Of a DNA stretch of 64,000 bases, positions 34,213-45,425 are shown piece by piece. The notes beneath the pieces were generated by a model. That model did no database searches. It worked only from the letters and a program-made list of their open reading frames with translations, and had not been told where the DNA came from. The stretch covers positions 104,977,796-105,041,795 of the forward strand of contig NC_081415.1 of NCBI RefSeq assembly GCF_030272615.1. The letters run 5' to 3'. The DNA comes from Cryptomeria japonica (Eukaryota; Streptophyta; Pinopsida; Cupressales; Cupressaceae). The position numbers were made by a program, and so were the translations under genes. Position 1 is the first letter of the stretch, and each line of letters opens with the position of its first letter.

Positions 34213-35240
34213 GGACTCATTAGTAGTGAAGCAATGAGAAATTGGGAACCAATTCTCATCACAAAAGATCATATTACTCTAAACAAACATCAAGTTTTGA
34301 GATTGTAGACAGAGTATGCCTACACCAACAAAACTAATGTTTCAAAGGAGAAAATAAAAAATATAGTATGGATCACCAAGCAAGCAACCAATATCCAATG
34401 ACAATTGCAACAGGTAAAAGGAGAGTTTGAGAATACAATCATGACCAAGGATCTATGAAAACACTCACGCAGTTTGGAATGTAGATCACCTCTTAAGAAT
34501 GATGTTGACGGAATAGAAATGTTACCTAAAGCAAAGGCAAATAATTTTTTAATGTCCTGTTGAAACAAAAGTTTGTAAGAAAGAAATTGAAGATCTTTTA
34601 GCGCAAGGATTAATCTCACATTCTTCTTCACCATTCTCATGTCATGCTATGTATGTTCCTAAGTATGATGAACATGGGAATGAACTTCAGGAAAAACAGT
34701 TAGTTGTGAGTTACAAGCCTCTCAATACTTGTCTTCGGGACAATCAACTTCCTCTTGCAGGAAAAGATCATATATGACAAATCATTCAAGGTAGTAACAT
34801 CTATTACAAGTTTGATCTCACCAAAAGGTTTTGGCAAATTTCAATTCATCCAACTGACCAGTATAAAACTGATTTCTCAATTCCTCAAGGACTCTATGAA
34901 TGGAATGTGCTTCCATTTGGTATCAAGACCGCTCCTTCCATTTTTCAGCAACATATAGATGTTATTTTCTGAAAAATATTCTAAATTTATTTTTCCCTAT
35001 ATTGATGATATTTTGGTTTTCAGCTAGAGTACTAGTGCACATCCTACACATCTTCGACAATTTCTTTAGCTTTGCCAACAATATGGTCTTGTTGTTAATC
35101 CTATTAATAGCCATTTTGCTCAAGACTCTATCATTTTTATTGGCATTCATCTTCTTCCGAGGACAAGAATGGAGGCTCCACAACATATACTTACCCACAT
35201 TGCCAATATATAGGTAACCAATCTTAAATAACTTCAATGA
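34213..35240 (+). pseudogene. Pararetrovirus reverse transcriptase
   Basis: The domain is spread over three plus-strand frames. Recognisable blocks are a segment near 34800-34840 corresponding to the first catalytic Asp region, a LPFGIKTAPSIFQ-like block near 34912-34950, and the catalytic box reading YIDDILVFS near 34999-35025. Frame changes between these blocks, and stops in 34200-34760, make it non-functional. Minus-strand predictions at 34320-34640 and 34962-35237 are shadows. Confidence 0.75.
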
Positions 35241-35810
35241 TTTCTTGGCCTGGTTAATTATATTGCAAGATTATATTCAAACATTGCCCAGGATAGAACA
35301 AAACTTAATAAATTGCGTAGAAAGAATCCTCCCATGTGGTCAACTAAACATGATGAAGCCATTGAAAGGATCAAAACCAAATGTGCTTCATTTCCACCTC
35401 TGCGTCTACCAGGAAATGGTGAGAAAATAATAGAAACAGGTGCAAGTGAGAGTGTTAGGGCAGGAATTCTAAAAGAAAAAACTTCACAAGGAAAAGAAGA
35501 AATTGTCAGGTATGTTTCTGGCATCTTTAAAGGTAGTGAACTAAACTATCATAGTACTCATAAATAAATTCTTGTTGTGACCAACTCCTTGAAACATTTC
35601 TATATGTTTCTTGCTAATAAGAAATTCCTAATTAGAAGTGATTTGCAAAATTTAAAGGGATTTTTTAAAAAGTAGTCGAAAGATAAAGTTATTCGTGGTT
35701 GTCTTTTCAGATGGGACCAATTCCTCAATACTTTTGATTTTGAAATTGAGCATTTACCTAGAAATAAGAATGTCTTTGCATATTTCCTCTCCAGGGAAGG
35801 GCACCAATAA
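35241..35810 (+). pseudogene. Pararetrovirus RNase H
   Basis: 35313-35567 encodes the connection and first RNase H strands (WSTKHDEAIERIK, then GNGEKIIETGASESVRAGIL, then ELNYHSTHK). The first catalytic residue, usually Asp in this strand, appears as Glu (IIETGASES). The continuation to about 35810 includes FLIRSDLQNL and FDFEIEHLPRNKN blocks and has a TAA at 35565-35567 and a TAG near 35673. RNase H removes template RNA in reverse transcription. Confidence 0.7.
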
Positions 35811-36584
35811 AGTGGCAATGTTCGAGTTATAAGAATCAGAGAAGAAAGATGGTATGAAGAAAGTTTCCCTAAGTTCAATAGCAATACTTTCAACCGAAGG
35901 GATAGAAGAAACTTTGATTTAGCAAATGACTATCTTTTTTATAGGTATAAAATGATTCAAGCTAAACAATTATTGACAACATCAGGAATTTGGAATTACG
36001 AAAGTTTCTTCCAAGTATCAGCTACTATGGAACCAATTGATGAGAAAATCAAACAGTCCTTACTGCTTCCTAAAATTTAGTTCCAAATACCCATTCAATT
36101 TTTGAATCCTCACATTCAAAGACCAGAAAGATGGCTTCAACAAGAAAAGGGAATGGAATTAATTTGAGACATGTTTCAAGGATCATATACTTATGAAAAT
36201 CTTCATTTTTCTTATACAGGTTATCCAGGTGTTTTATGGAAACTAACATATGGATCTTTTCAGGATAATTTGATTAACAGGTATGTTTTCCAGCATTATG
36301 GGCCATATGACGAAGGTTCCTTTTTTCAACATTGGACTTATGGGGCCCGTATTAGATATTTTTTCAACAATCGGGAGTCAATTTGGTTACACACATCAAC
36401 CTACCAGTTAGAATTTGGAGATACTAGAGCCACAAATAGAATAATTCACGTACCATGTAAAACAAAAACATTATGAGTCATGTGGAAGGAGCCAGATCCA
36501 CCCGTCCATCCATGTTCACTAAGTGATTCTCATGATGACATGAACTGTCCTCGGTGTGTCCATGATATGGAGGATAATGACTAA
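35811..36584 (+). pseudogene. Pararetrovirus polyprotein C-terminal extension, function unknown
   Basis: After RNase H the plus strand encodes about 250 more residues in nearly one frame. Stops are at about 36078, 36165 and 36474. 36171-36476 is rich in aromatic residues (Tyr, Phe, Trp) and looks globular. A short Cys-containing tail (NCPRCVHDMEDND) ends at a stop near 36584. I do not recognise this domain. Its preservation relative to the rest suggests it was part of the viral protein, not flanking sequence. Confidence 0.5.
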
Positions 36585-38059
36585 TGAGTGGGTCTGTCAC
36601 TCATCAAAGTTATCAGTATCTTTGATGAAAAGGCTAACATGGACCACACCATGGTAAAAGGGGCAAGGTTACCACCTTAATGTAGCCATGGGTTATACTT
36701 CCCATGATCAAAAAGATTCTAGTTGTATCTACTTTCGGTTGTAAAGCAGCGCTCCATATGTAGCGGTCCCACATGTTTGTTGTTCAAACTTTCTTTGTTT
36801 TCAAGATATTGGGGTCCACCCTTAGTGGGCATCTTGTTGATAAAGTATCTTTAGAGATTTCCGCATGTCTATTTTGTATGGGCGGATTTGAAACTGCATT
36901 ATATCTTTGTTCATGAAAAGGTGATGGGATGCGTCCATAAAAGGTGTCTGCTCATCCATAACAAGCATAATGTAAGTGGCAAGTGAAAACGTCAGTATTT
37001 AGGGGTCTTACGAATTCCCAGTTTGTGGCTCAAGAGTAGAGAAGTATGCTCTTCTCATATGGGAATCAGAAACTTAGACCTCATTTGAGTGATGAGCCTA
37101 ACTATTTGGAATAAGTTAGATAACTTATATGTATTAAGCGTGTGATGCAAGAACAAAAGTTTATCATGCTTCTGTCTCACAACTTAACATGCAGAAGCAT
37201 AAAAATATTGACGTAGCAAGTGAATTTTTGATAGAATGACATGGAAATAGTTGAATGCTTGGTAGCAGCAGGTTAAAAGTACAAAATCTATTTTCTTTCA
37301 TCATTTTAGTTAGGTTTTATTAGGAAGGGAGATTATAATAGTTGTCAATCAGGGGAAAAACTAATAATAAATACTTGATTCCCGCGTGATTTATTTAGCT
37401 ACTATAAATGATTCTGAATCTTTGATTCATCATTCAAATCTGGGTCTCACTCTCAAATTTTTCATCTTTAAAACATCGGTCCCACACTCAATTTTTAAAA
37501 GCTTTGTACAGTAAAATTTTAAAAAATAACAACTCACTTTAGCTAACTTTTTACAACAGCCTATTTGTTGATTCCGCTTTTGGTTTTGTTATTCCTTAGG
37601 TAGGCATATATAAACAACAGGAGAGCGGTGGGCGAAAAATGAATCAGGTTTTGATCTCACCACCAATTCTCCAGATAAATTTTCCAAATTCATGACATGC
37701 AGAAGTTTATCCCATGCAAAAGTTTCCCTCACCAAATAGTAGGCTTTAAGTTATACCATCTATTTTCCAGTTTCATGCCACGCTAAAGTTAACCTGACAA
37801 AGAAAATGGGTGCATGGCAATCTTTCGATTATCTGATTGCATAAAATAGACGTGTGTGCTAGTTGGTGTTTTTTTAATTAGTAAAAAAAAAATGTTAAAA
37901 AATTAGAAAGGAAATATGGCGATGATGCATTGGAAGCCATTTTGTTGTTAGAAGCATTTAAAGAAACCTCCAACTTTTTTGGGTACTTCTATTTTGCGCA
38001 AATTTAAGGAAACTGACTCCATCCAACGTTTTTTGGGTGCATGAGACATTTTAAGTGGG
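36585..38059 (+). other. Non-coding interval, probably viral intergenic region plus flank
   Basis: No reading frame. A TATATAAA box at 37607-37614 is followed by a GC-richer stretch (GGAGAGCGGTGGGCG) and could be a promoter. Pararetroviruses keep their promoter in the intergenic region, so part of this may be viral; no tRNA-Met primer-binding site was found. Confidence 0.4.
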
Positions 38060-38452
38060 ATATGCCCGCGTTATAATAGCTTATTGTCTAATAAGGTGGT
38101 CACATGAGTCAGGTAAAGAGAACAACAAAAGCATGCAATAATCCTCCTCCTTAATCTTGTCATCAAGAAAATCCAATTGAGCAATAATCATGTTGAATGT
38201 GTTGAGATGATAAAAAATAGATCCTCCATCTTCCATCTTTAGAGAATACATCTTTCTCAATAAAATCTTGTTTAGCAAGGATTTAGCCTAATAAACATCT
38301 CCAAGATTTTTCCAAAGGTCTTCCACATTATGTTTATTGACATTTAATAGAACTGATTCTGCTAAATAGAGCCTTATGAGGCCCTTAGCTTTTTTATCGA
38401 TCATATTCTAAGCTTCTTAACTCATAGTTTGAGGTTTTATTTGAGATATTAT
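38060..38452 (-). pseudogene. Outer copia gag, 3' part (split by gypsy-1)
   Basis: Minus-strand coding from 38447 leftward gives UBN2-type gag. 38278-38081 reads NKILLRKMYSLKMEDGGSI, then HLNTFNMIIAQL, then LLFSLPDSCDHL, the classic plant copia gag core. It continues directly from the 5' part at 55981-56093 once the gypsy insertion and one 5-bp target copy are removed. Stops lie between. The similarity ends near 38060, so the rest of this copia is missing. Confidence 0.85.
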
Positions 38453-39218
38453 TGTGTATGGTGAAAAGTGAACAATGAACTATTGTAAAAGCATAAAGAT
38501 CCAACCACAAACAATCTAGATCCTACAATGAAAAATTAACCAATACCAATAGAGATACCTAAGATCATGTAAATCAACAAAAATAAAGCAATATTACCAT
38601 TCACATGTCTACTAGGGTTTCAATCTCCATTGATCTTGTTTGATATATTTGCTCTCAGATTTTATGTGTGCACAAGAGCTCAACAAAGAACAAAAATATG
38701 GTTGATAGAAGGCTTGATTGCATAAGATTGATTAGAACATTCAACAGACAATTAAGAAATTAGGGTTGATAATGAAGGAGAGTATCCTCTTATATAGAAG
38801 ACATTGTAAGAAATTAAGGGATAAGATTAAGAGGTGTAAAAGATAAATGGTCCGCTAGGATTAAAGGGTAGGTAGAGGAAATAATAAAATGATAAAGGGG
38901 GTAGGTAAGAGAAGAATTAAGATATGAATGACATGTGTCATGGGTAGAAAAGGGTAATGAATTAATTAAATGAATAAAAATTTATTTAATTAATAGAAGA
39001 AGTGGGATCAACTAAATAAATAAAAATATTTATTTAATTTAGGAGAAGGACAATTTAAATAAATAAAAGTATTTATTTAAATGGGAAAAAACTTAGAAGA
39101 GGATAAATGAATTAATTAAATAAATAAAATTTTATTTAATTAATAGAAGACTTAAGATAAAATAATTAAATAAATAAAATATTTATTTAATTATACAGGA
39201 CAATTTTAGGTGTCTACA
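38453..39218 (-). repeat. 3' LTR of gypsy-1
   Basis: In plus coordinates this 766-bp repeat runs from TGTGTATGGTG to GTGTCTACA. A polypurine tract lies at its right (minus-strand AAAGAGGGGAAAAG, 39219-39232). The interval 38958-39195 holds several AT-rich inverted repeats of the TTAATTAAAT/ATTTAATTAA type. Confidence 0.92.
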
Positions 39219-40423
39219 CTTTTCCCCTCTTTGAGACAATGCAACTTGTCACGTTGTTTCAAAGAAGATAAGATGAACTGATACAAAGTTTCCCCAAGAC
39301 GAGAATGATATGCCCCCTCGAGAGATTGGATGAAAATGTTTGAAAAAAAGATCGCAAACAATCTCTTGATAAGAAAGAAAGGCTAGAAAAGAGTGACAAG
39401 ATAGGGTGACAAGGTCACACGGGACAAAGACTGACTCGAGAGGAATCAACAAAATCGTGTCTATGTATTAAGAGGCCAAAGTTGATAGTTTTCTGATGAA
39501 CATACACTATCAATTGGATAAGCTACTGAGAGGATTCACTCAAACAGGTGCCCTAGAGAAGACAAACTGAAAACAAGGCTAGAATTGACAATTATGTGAT
39601 AAACATCCGCTACCAATTGGATAAGTTGCTGAGAGGATTCACTCAACAGATGCCCTAAAATAGGTAGGTTTATTAAGCTGAGTATAGGATAAGCCATTGA
39701 ATTGATAAAATCCAACGAGTGCTCTAGCAAGATAGGATATAGTGCAATGTGATAAACATATACACTAGGATGCAGCGCCATGTGATAAACATAAGCACTA
39801 CGATAAAGCCTGATGAGCAACACCATGTGATGGACATAGGTACGACTAGGCTAGGATAGGATAAGAAGAAGCACTATGTGATGAACATGAGTGCCACTAG
39901 GATTGACACGATTGATTTGATTGGATGCAAGAGTACTTACCCCAGATTGAGTCTAAAGAGAGATTCCATATGACACAACAATTACGAACAGATTTGACCG
40001 TTGAGGATCACACCGCGATCAAGGTGATAGGATTGAGATACATTATGTATATGCCTGACATTTGGGAAATCACAAGATTGTTAACTGCTTTGGTGAAAAG
40101 ATGGTCACACAGGGTCTGCAAGAGGGGACAAACAAGATGATTCATGTTGTATCAGTTTTTGTATGATGATGTAGACACATTTGGGTGATTTTATAGCCAT
40201 ATGAGATATTGACATCATTGTATCATGACATTTTATCATTTTGATATATATGAGATGATTCATTCTTTACGGAAGCTATATGCATGTGTTATATGTGTTT
40301 ATGTTTCTATATGCTTTGTGATGATTTTTACCAAGTAACGATTTTTTATTTTTAATATTTTTTTTGTATTTTTTATTTTATTTTTTATTTTTTTGTATTT
40401 TTGGAGTAGAATATTTTGAAGAG
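39219..40423 (-). other. gypsy-1 3' non-coding region with minisatellite-like repeats
   Basis: No gene. Two copies of about 64 bp start at 39494 and 39597 (offset 103 bp; shared core CAATTGGATAAG, GAGAGGATTCACTCAA). Between about 39745 and 39903 shorter degenerate units with ATGTGATAAACATA recur four times. T-rich tracts lie at 40340-40400. Predicted peptides here follow the repeats and are not taken as genes. Confidence 0.6.
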
Positions 40424-40660
40424 CTATGTGTAAAATTTGAGAAGGTGCATGTTGTTGATAGGATCTTTCAAAGCTTCTCCATCTATTGTTGAGAGTTGAT
40501 ATGCACCTGATCCATAAATTGTTGTGATGACATAGGGACCAAGCCAATTTGGTTCGAACTTTCCCTTCTTCTCTCTGTCTTGCTGATTCTTAGGATTTTC
40601 TCTGAGAACTAAGTCACCCACCTCAAATGTGTGAGGCTTTACCTTACAATTGTAGCTGCA
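40424..40660 (-). pseudogene. gypsy-1 integrase C-terminal domain
   Basis: The minus strand reads VGDLVLRENPKNQQ, KFEPNWLGPYVITTIYGSGAYQL and MHLLKFY, the C-terminal integrase domain (GPY/F-like module, with GPYVIT) of gypsy elements. It ends at a stop near 40424. The preceding integrase core is missing: the sequence upstream switches to the 40661-41074 region, which carries no integrase motif. Confidence 0.8.
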
Positions 40661-41254
40661 TTATTCCTTGGCTGAATGATGTGTAGCTCGAGTGATTGTC
40701 TTCCTTGATAAAGGAACTAAGATAGAATTACTAGTGTGTGAACTACGTAGGCCCATATGTGTGTCACCTAAAAAAGTTTGGGCATCCCTAACAACAAAGT
40801 CCTTCGAGAAAGCTCCATTAAAGGTCCATTGATGTGATGTATCACCAAAAGAGGTTGGATGTGTGGAACAAGTGGATGAGTAATGAAGGCTTATGATTGC
40901 GAAAAGAAGTGAAAGTAGGATAGTATGATGGAAACTTAGGATCAACAAATATGATTTTTTACTTAAAATTGTAGAACTTTTGCCCCTAGTTATTTTGATA
41001 TTAGGGGAGATCAACTCTTGTTCTTTTTTCTTCATAGGATTTTTATCCTTGACTTCAATTTTTCCAGAGTCCAATAGCTTTTTATTTTGATTTGGACTAA
41101 AGGACTTTTCTTTATTTTTGAATTTTAGATTTTTGTTTTCAAAGCTTGATTTTTCATCCCTGATGAGTAAGGTCTTCTCTGATTCCTATTGATCCAAGTC
41201 TGGGAGAGAAGTGGAAATGGAATGAGTGGATGAAATGGTAAGGCTATATGAGTT
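40661..41254 (-). other. Junction region of the gypsy-1 pol deletion
   Basis: A 137-codon minus-strand open frame exists at 41074-40661, but it has no pol motif. It combines a charged start with a hydrophobic stretch and probably represents linker sequence or out-of-frame residue of pol. It marks where reverse transcriptase, RNase H and the integrase core should be. Confidence 0.4.
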
Positions 41255-42247
41255 CTAAAGAGGGTTGGTGATATGCTCAATAGATTCTTCATTGGAACCA
41301 TTCTTAGGACTATTCATATCAAGAGCTGCTTGCACCACTAGAGGATATTTGCATTCAAACTTAGTAGCCACAACACTAGGTGGTTCACACCTAATTCCTT
41401 GGTCTTGCATATTGATTGTAGATTGTTCTTGTTGACTGAATACCTTAGGAGATAGTGGGATTTGATCAACATGAAAGATATACTCACCACATCCCATGTC
41501 TTTGACCTTGAAATTTTCTTTTAGCTCTTCTTGCTTTGATGTAGAAGGTTTAAAGGATTTTGGATCCACATATGTTGATGATGGAGTTGCTTCTCAATTG
41601 ACTGGGATTGTTATTTATGATCATTGTCGCAAGTTATTGCAATATATGAATAGATTCAAATTGCCTTTGATGGTCACTTCAACTCCATTGTGTGGGAACT
41701 TGATACATTTGTGATATGTTGATGGAACATCTCTCATTTCATGAATCCATGGGCATCCCAAGAGTATATTATATGTGAGATCTAGATCAAGGACTTGACA
41801 AAGCACATCCTTTGTAACTGGCCCAACTCTGAGAGGTAAGGTTATTATGCCTTTGGATGAGTGCTCTTTGTCATCATATGCCTTTATGGTTATTGCATGT
41901 GTAGAATTCACAGCTTTTTTAGAATATCCCAATTGTTTAATAGTGCTCAATGTAAAAATGTTCAGACCTTCTCATCCATCTATCAAGACTCGTTTGATGT
42001 GGTTTTTATAGATAAAGGCTTCAATATGTAGAGGTGCATTATGAGGCTAGGTTATAGATGCATCATCGGCTTTTGTAAATGTAAGGGTATGTGAAACGGA
42101 AAGGTATCCCACCATGGCTTGAAACTGGTCCACGTTCAAATCAGTGGGTACAAAAGTCTCTCTCAAGGTCTTATCAAGGATGGCCTTATGTGCAGGGGAT
42201 ATGCATAAAAGCTCAAGGATAGAAATGAGGGCAGGTGTCTTCCCTAG
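41255..42247 (-). pseudogene. gypsy-1 protease-like region and linker
   Basis: 41950-41621 reads STIKQLGYSKKAV, ITIKAYDDKEHSSKGIITLP, VGPVTKDVLCQVLDLDLTYN and ILLGCPWIHEM, the retropepsin-like region of plant gypsy polyproteins with the conserved late LLGxPW. The expected active-site triplet just upstream (near 41975) reads IDGWEGLN, apparently altered from a D-G-G-A type. 41569-41255 is a charged linker. Stops separate these parts. Confidence 0.75.
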
Positions 42248-43246
42248 CTAATCTGCAAGGTCATACTCATTCTTTGTGGATGAAGAAGTTGTGCGCTTGG
42301 ATGGAACGCCTTGCAAGGTGACTTTTCCTTGACGGGTTGTGACATTACATTTAGAGGTTTCATTTTCAAAAGATGAGGAAGATGGTCCAATGTATTTTAG
42401 GACAACCTTACTCCTTTTGATAGGACCTTCAAGAGTTTTATCCTTGATGATGATGGTTGAAACATGATTGTCCATTGAAATGTGATTAATAATAGAATCA
42501 TAATCATAGGGCATCTTGATATAATTAGGTTGATTATCTGTAGTTTTTTATTTTCCCTTGTCATGCTTAGGAAATGGCTCCTTAAATATCACATGCTCTT
42601 CATTGGAGGTATGTCCATCAACTTCTATGTCACCTCTATCAATGAGATCCTGTATGATATTCTTCAATCTATGACAATTGATAGTTAGATTTCCTTTGCT
42701 CTTATGATATTTACAATATTCATCATCATTCTACCAATTTGGTTTCACTTTTGGCTCATATGGTGGATTATCTAGTAGTGTTATGAGCTTGTTTGCCACT
42801 AGCTTCCTAAAAGATGACTCAAGTGGTTCTCCCAATGGGGTGTATTTCCTTCATGGTTTTGAAGTTGCTTGAGTATTTACTTGGTTGTTTGTAGAAGAAC
42901 TTGATCCTGAAAGAATGATTTCTAGTCTCACTGTGTTAGCATCAACAATGCCATCATTTACTATGTTCTTGTTCTTGTTCCAAAATCATGGCTTGTCTTT
43001 CCCATTTGATTCCTCTTTGTTTTCTTTGAATATCTTGATGATACCTTGTGAACAATAAGGACATTTTCTATCACCATTCCTTTCTCAATGACCTCTTTGA
43101 AGGTAGATAAACATGCTTTTCTTAACTCATATCCGATATCTTTGTTGACATTTTGAGTGAACATTTATACCATTTTTTTTTGTGGTATATCACAAGAGCG
43201 TCGACTAGCAAGACCTCTCCATCACTGCAAAAATGAAGAGAAAGAT
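42248..43246 (-). pseudogene. gypsy-1 gag C-terminal part
   Basis: 43164-42961 and 42514-42248 are minus-strand gag pieces with several stops in between. They continue gag from the right side of the inner chromovirus (51175-52426). The left piece is rich in Lys and Ser and could be a nucleocapsid-like region, but I see no clean zinc knuckle. Confidence 0.6.
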
Positions 43247-43247
43247 T

Positions 43248-44861
43248 TGATGGGGTTTACTTAGCTTGCTCAATTCTCCACCTAGTTGGTGTTGCTCAAT
43301 TCCACCAACTCGTCAGGCCTAGTTGCACTCTATACCTCCAAGTCCTTCTCAATCTCTTCTAGGTCTTGATTCTTGACCTTACTAAGGTGTTTGCTTTAGG
43401 TGTTTTGGTTAGGAACTCTATCAATTCACTATGCTTCTCAGGTGCTCAATTCTGGCCTCTTGGCTTCAACTTGTCAAAATGACCTCCAACTATTGTGAGG
43501 GGATGCAGAGGTGTAGAGAGGTCTTATAACATGTTTTTAGTTCATTTGGGGTCCATTAGTGGTTTGCAACCTTGAGGTTTCTTACCGATTTCAAAATCTT
43601 GCCTAGAAAAGGGCTACAAGGAATGAGCCCCAATTAGGCCTCCAAAACCGGTTCTCTAGGGCTTGAGGGAAAATGATTCAAAGGACCCCTAAAAAATTTT
43701 GGTTTTTCTTCAATAATTCACCTATCCCTAAAATATTTTTGTGGTTTTAGGCCCTGTTCTGACCGTACAATGTGTGAACCCCAAAATGAGGGTTTTGAGG
43801 GTTTATAAGGCCTTTAACCGGCAATGAATAAACAACTTGGGGTTTTGATGTCAAATGGATTTTTCAAGGCTCCTCCCTGAAAAAAAAAAGTCTACCCCAA
43901 CCCCATGGACCCCTCCAAACTCTTAAATAGTGATCTTGCACTCACCCCTACACTTTACACCACTTTTTCACCTTATTTTCTCTAGCCAGGTTGCTCCTGG
44001 ACTCGCCTAGAATAAGGGGGCAGTCATGTTTAAACAATTGTCTAGAACTTGAACCTAAATATGTACAATTTAAAAGAGGTTTCCAACCATGTCCCAACTA
44101 GCTGTGATGGCAGCACGTGTGAAACTCATGGGGCAACCATATTTACAAGAAAATTACTATTTACAAGCCAAAACTATTTGTTTACGAACTTGAACAAGAA
44201 AACACCTATGTATAGTAATTAAAAAGCTCTAAAATGAACCAATAGTACAAAAACACACAAGAGTAACTCAATCCATTTCTCGATCAATGGATTCAATCCA
44301 TATTCTATTGCAAAATTGAGTAAAACAAGCCAAAATGTTGTCAACAAGACTGAAAATGAGTAGTTTCAGTTGTTGGACTTAAAAAACACACTTCACCAAC
44401 CTTGGTAAACATGAAAGAGAGGGTATAGATAGGTTTCCTATGTGTGGATTCCTCCTAGGGCGTTAAACAATCCCTAACTCCATCACTAACCAATTTAGGA
44501 CAAAAGTTGTCATGACAACTTTTTGCAACTTTTGCACTTTTGGTCTCTCCAACTTATAAGACCTATTCCGAATCATCATAAATGACTTTTCAAACATGTC
44601 TAAGACCTACTTAACCCTCCCTAATGCTCATGCCAAGTTTTGACACTTTTGACCATCAAAAAGGTCAATTGGCTACTCAAACTCATTATTTACACAAAAA
44701 TGCAAACCTAAGTAGAATGAACACAACCTAGGCCTACATTAACACAAAATTCTAAATCTTGAACCCTCTTGGAGTCCTTATTCATCACTAACTTGGATAG
44801 GGTCAGTACAAGCCAAAATTGTAAAAACTAAATTGCATAAGTCCTAGGTGCTCCTGCACCA
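43248..44861 (-). repeat. 3' LTR of gypsy-2
   Basis: In plus coordinates it runs from TGATGGGGTTTAC to CCTGCACCA (minus strand starts TGGTGCAGG). It is flanked on the left by AGATT. The minus-strand polypurine tract (TTTGGGAGAA) abuts its right end at 44862. Confidence 0.92.
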
Positions 44862-45425
44862 TTCTCCCAAACAAAAGAAGATCATGTCACCTCTTTGGGA
44901 TTCAGATTCTGATCAATCCCAAGCTTCTTAAACTATGTCTCCATCACCCATGTAGCTTCAACATCATCCATACCCTATCATTTAATTAGGTGCTCCCAAT
45001 AGACTTGATGCCTTGTCTTCTTGGCGATCCTTGAACTCAACACCTTCTCGGCCTTTGGATTTGGTTTGGTTGGTAATTGAAGGTTGTTTACATCAACTGA
45101 AACCTCTTAGTGACTACAATCTAAACCTTGAACTGGTCCCTTATATGCAACTAAGTCTGCTATATCGAAAATTGTTGACAAGCCTATGTCACTAGGTAGA
45201 TCCACCTTGTATGTATTTTCTCCATACTTGGCTAGAATGGCACATGGACCTATCCTCCTCATTTGTAACTTGTTTGGCACTCCTTTTTGTATCCTTGCTT
45301 TGTTCAAGTGTACCATGACAAGATCTCCTAGTTAAAATTGGAGGTTCTTCCTCTTTTCATCAACTTTTTGCTTGAGGTTGCTTGTGTTCTCCATAAATGC
45401 TTGTCTAACTAATTCATGGACTTCC
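44862..45425 (-). pseudogene. gypsy-2 integrase C-terminus with chromodomain
   Basis: 45316-45107 reads MVHLNKARIQKGVPNKL, RRIGPCAILAKYGENTYKVDLP, the GPY/F-type integrase tail. After stops, about 45060-44890 gives VLSSRIAKKTRHQVYWEHLIK and ATWVMET, the chromodomain pattern (aromatic residues, KTR-Y-LVKW, EATW). Chromodomains direct chromovirus integration to heterochromatin. Stop codons at the Trp position after LIK and in MET-FKK show decay. Confidence 0.8.

Larger units (their letters stand above)
30213..36584 (+). mobile_element. Endogenous pararetrovirus (Caulimoviridae-like), decayed
   Basis: The plus strand carries, in order, a movement-protein-like domain, a capsid region with a zinc knuckle, a reverse transcriptase, an RNase H and a C-terminal part, with no LTRs and no integrase. 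That order is typical of plant pararetroviruses with one long polyprotein. The probable first codon is ATG 30213. Stops and frameshifts occur throughout, so it is an old, non-functional integrated copy. Gymnosperm genomes are known to hold endogenous caulimovirids; placing this one within that group is inference. No integration-site duplication was found. Confidence 0.75.

Noticed and set aside
39745-39903. CRISPR-like spacing of repeated ATGTGATAAACAT units
   Set aside because: Units are irregular and degenerate, in a plant retroelement. There are no conserved repeats with unique spacers.
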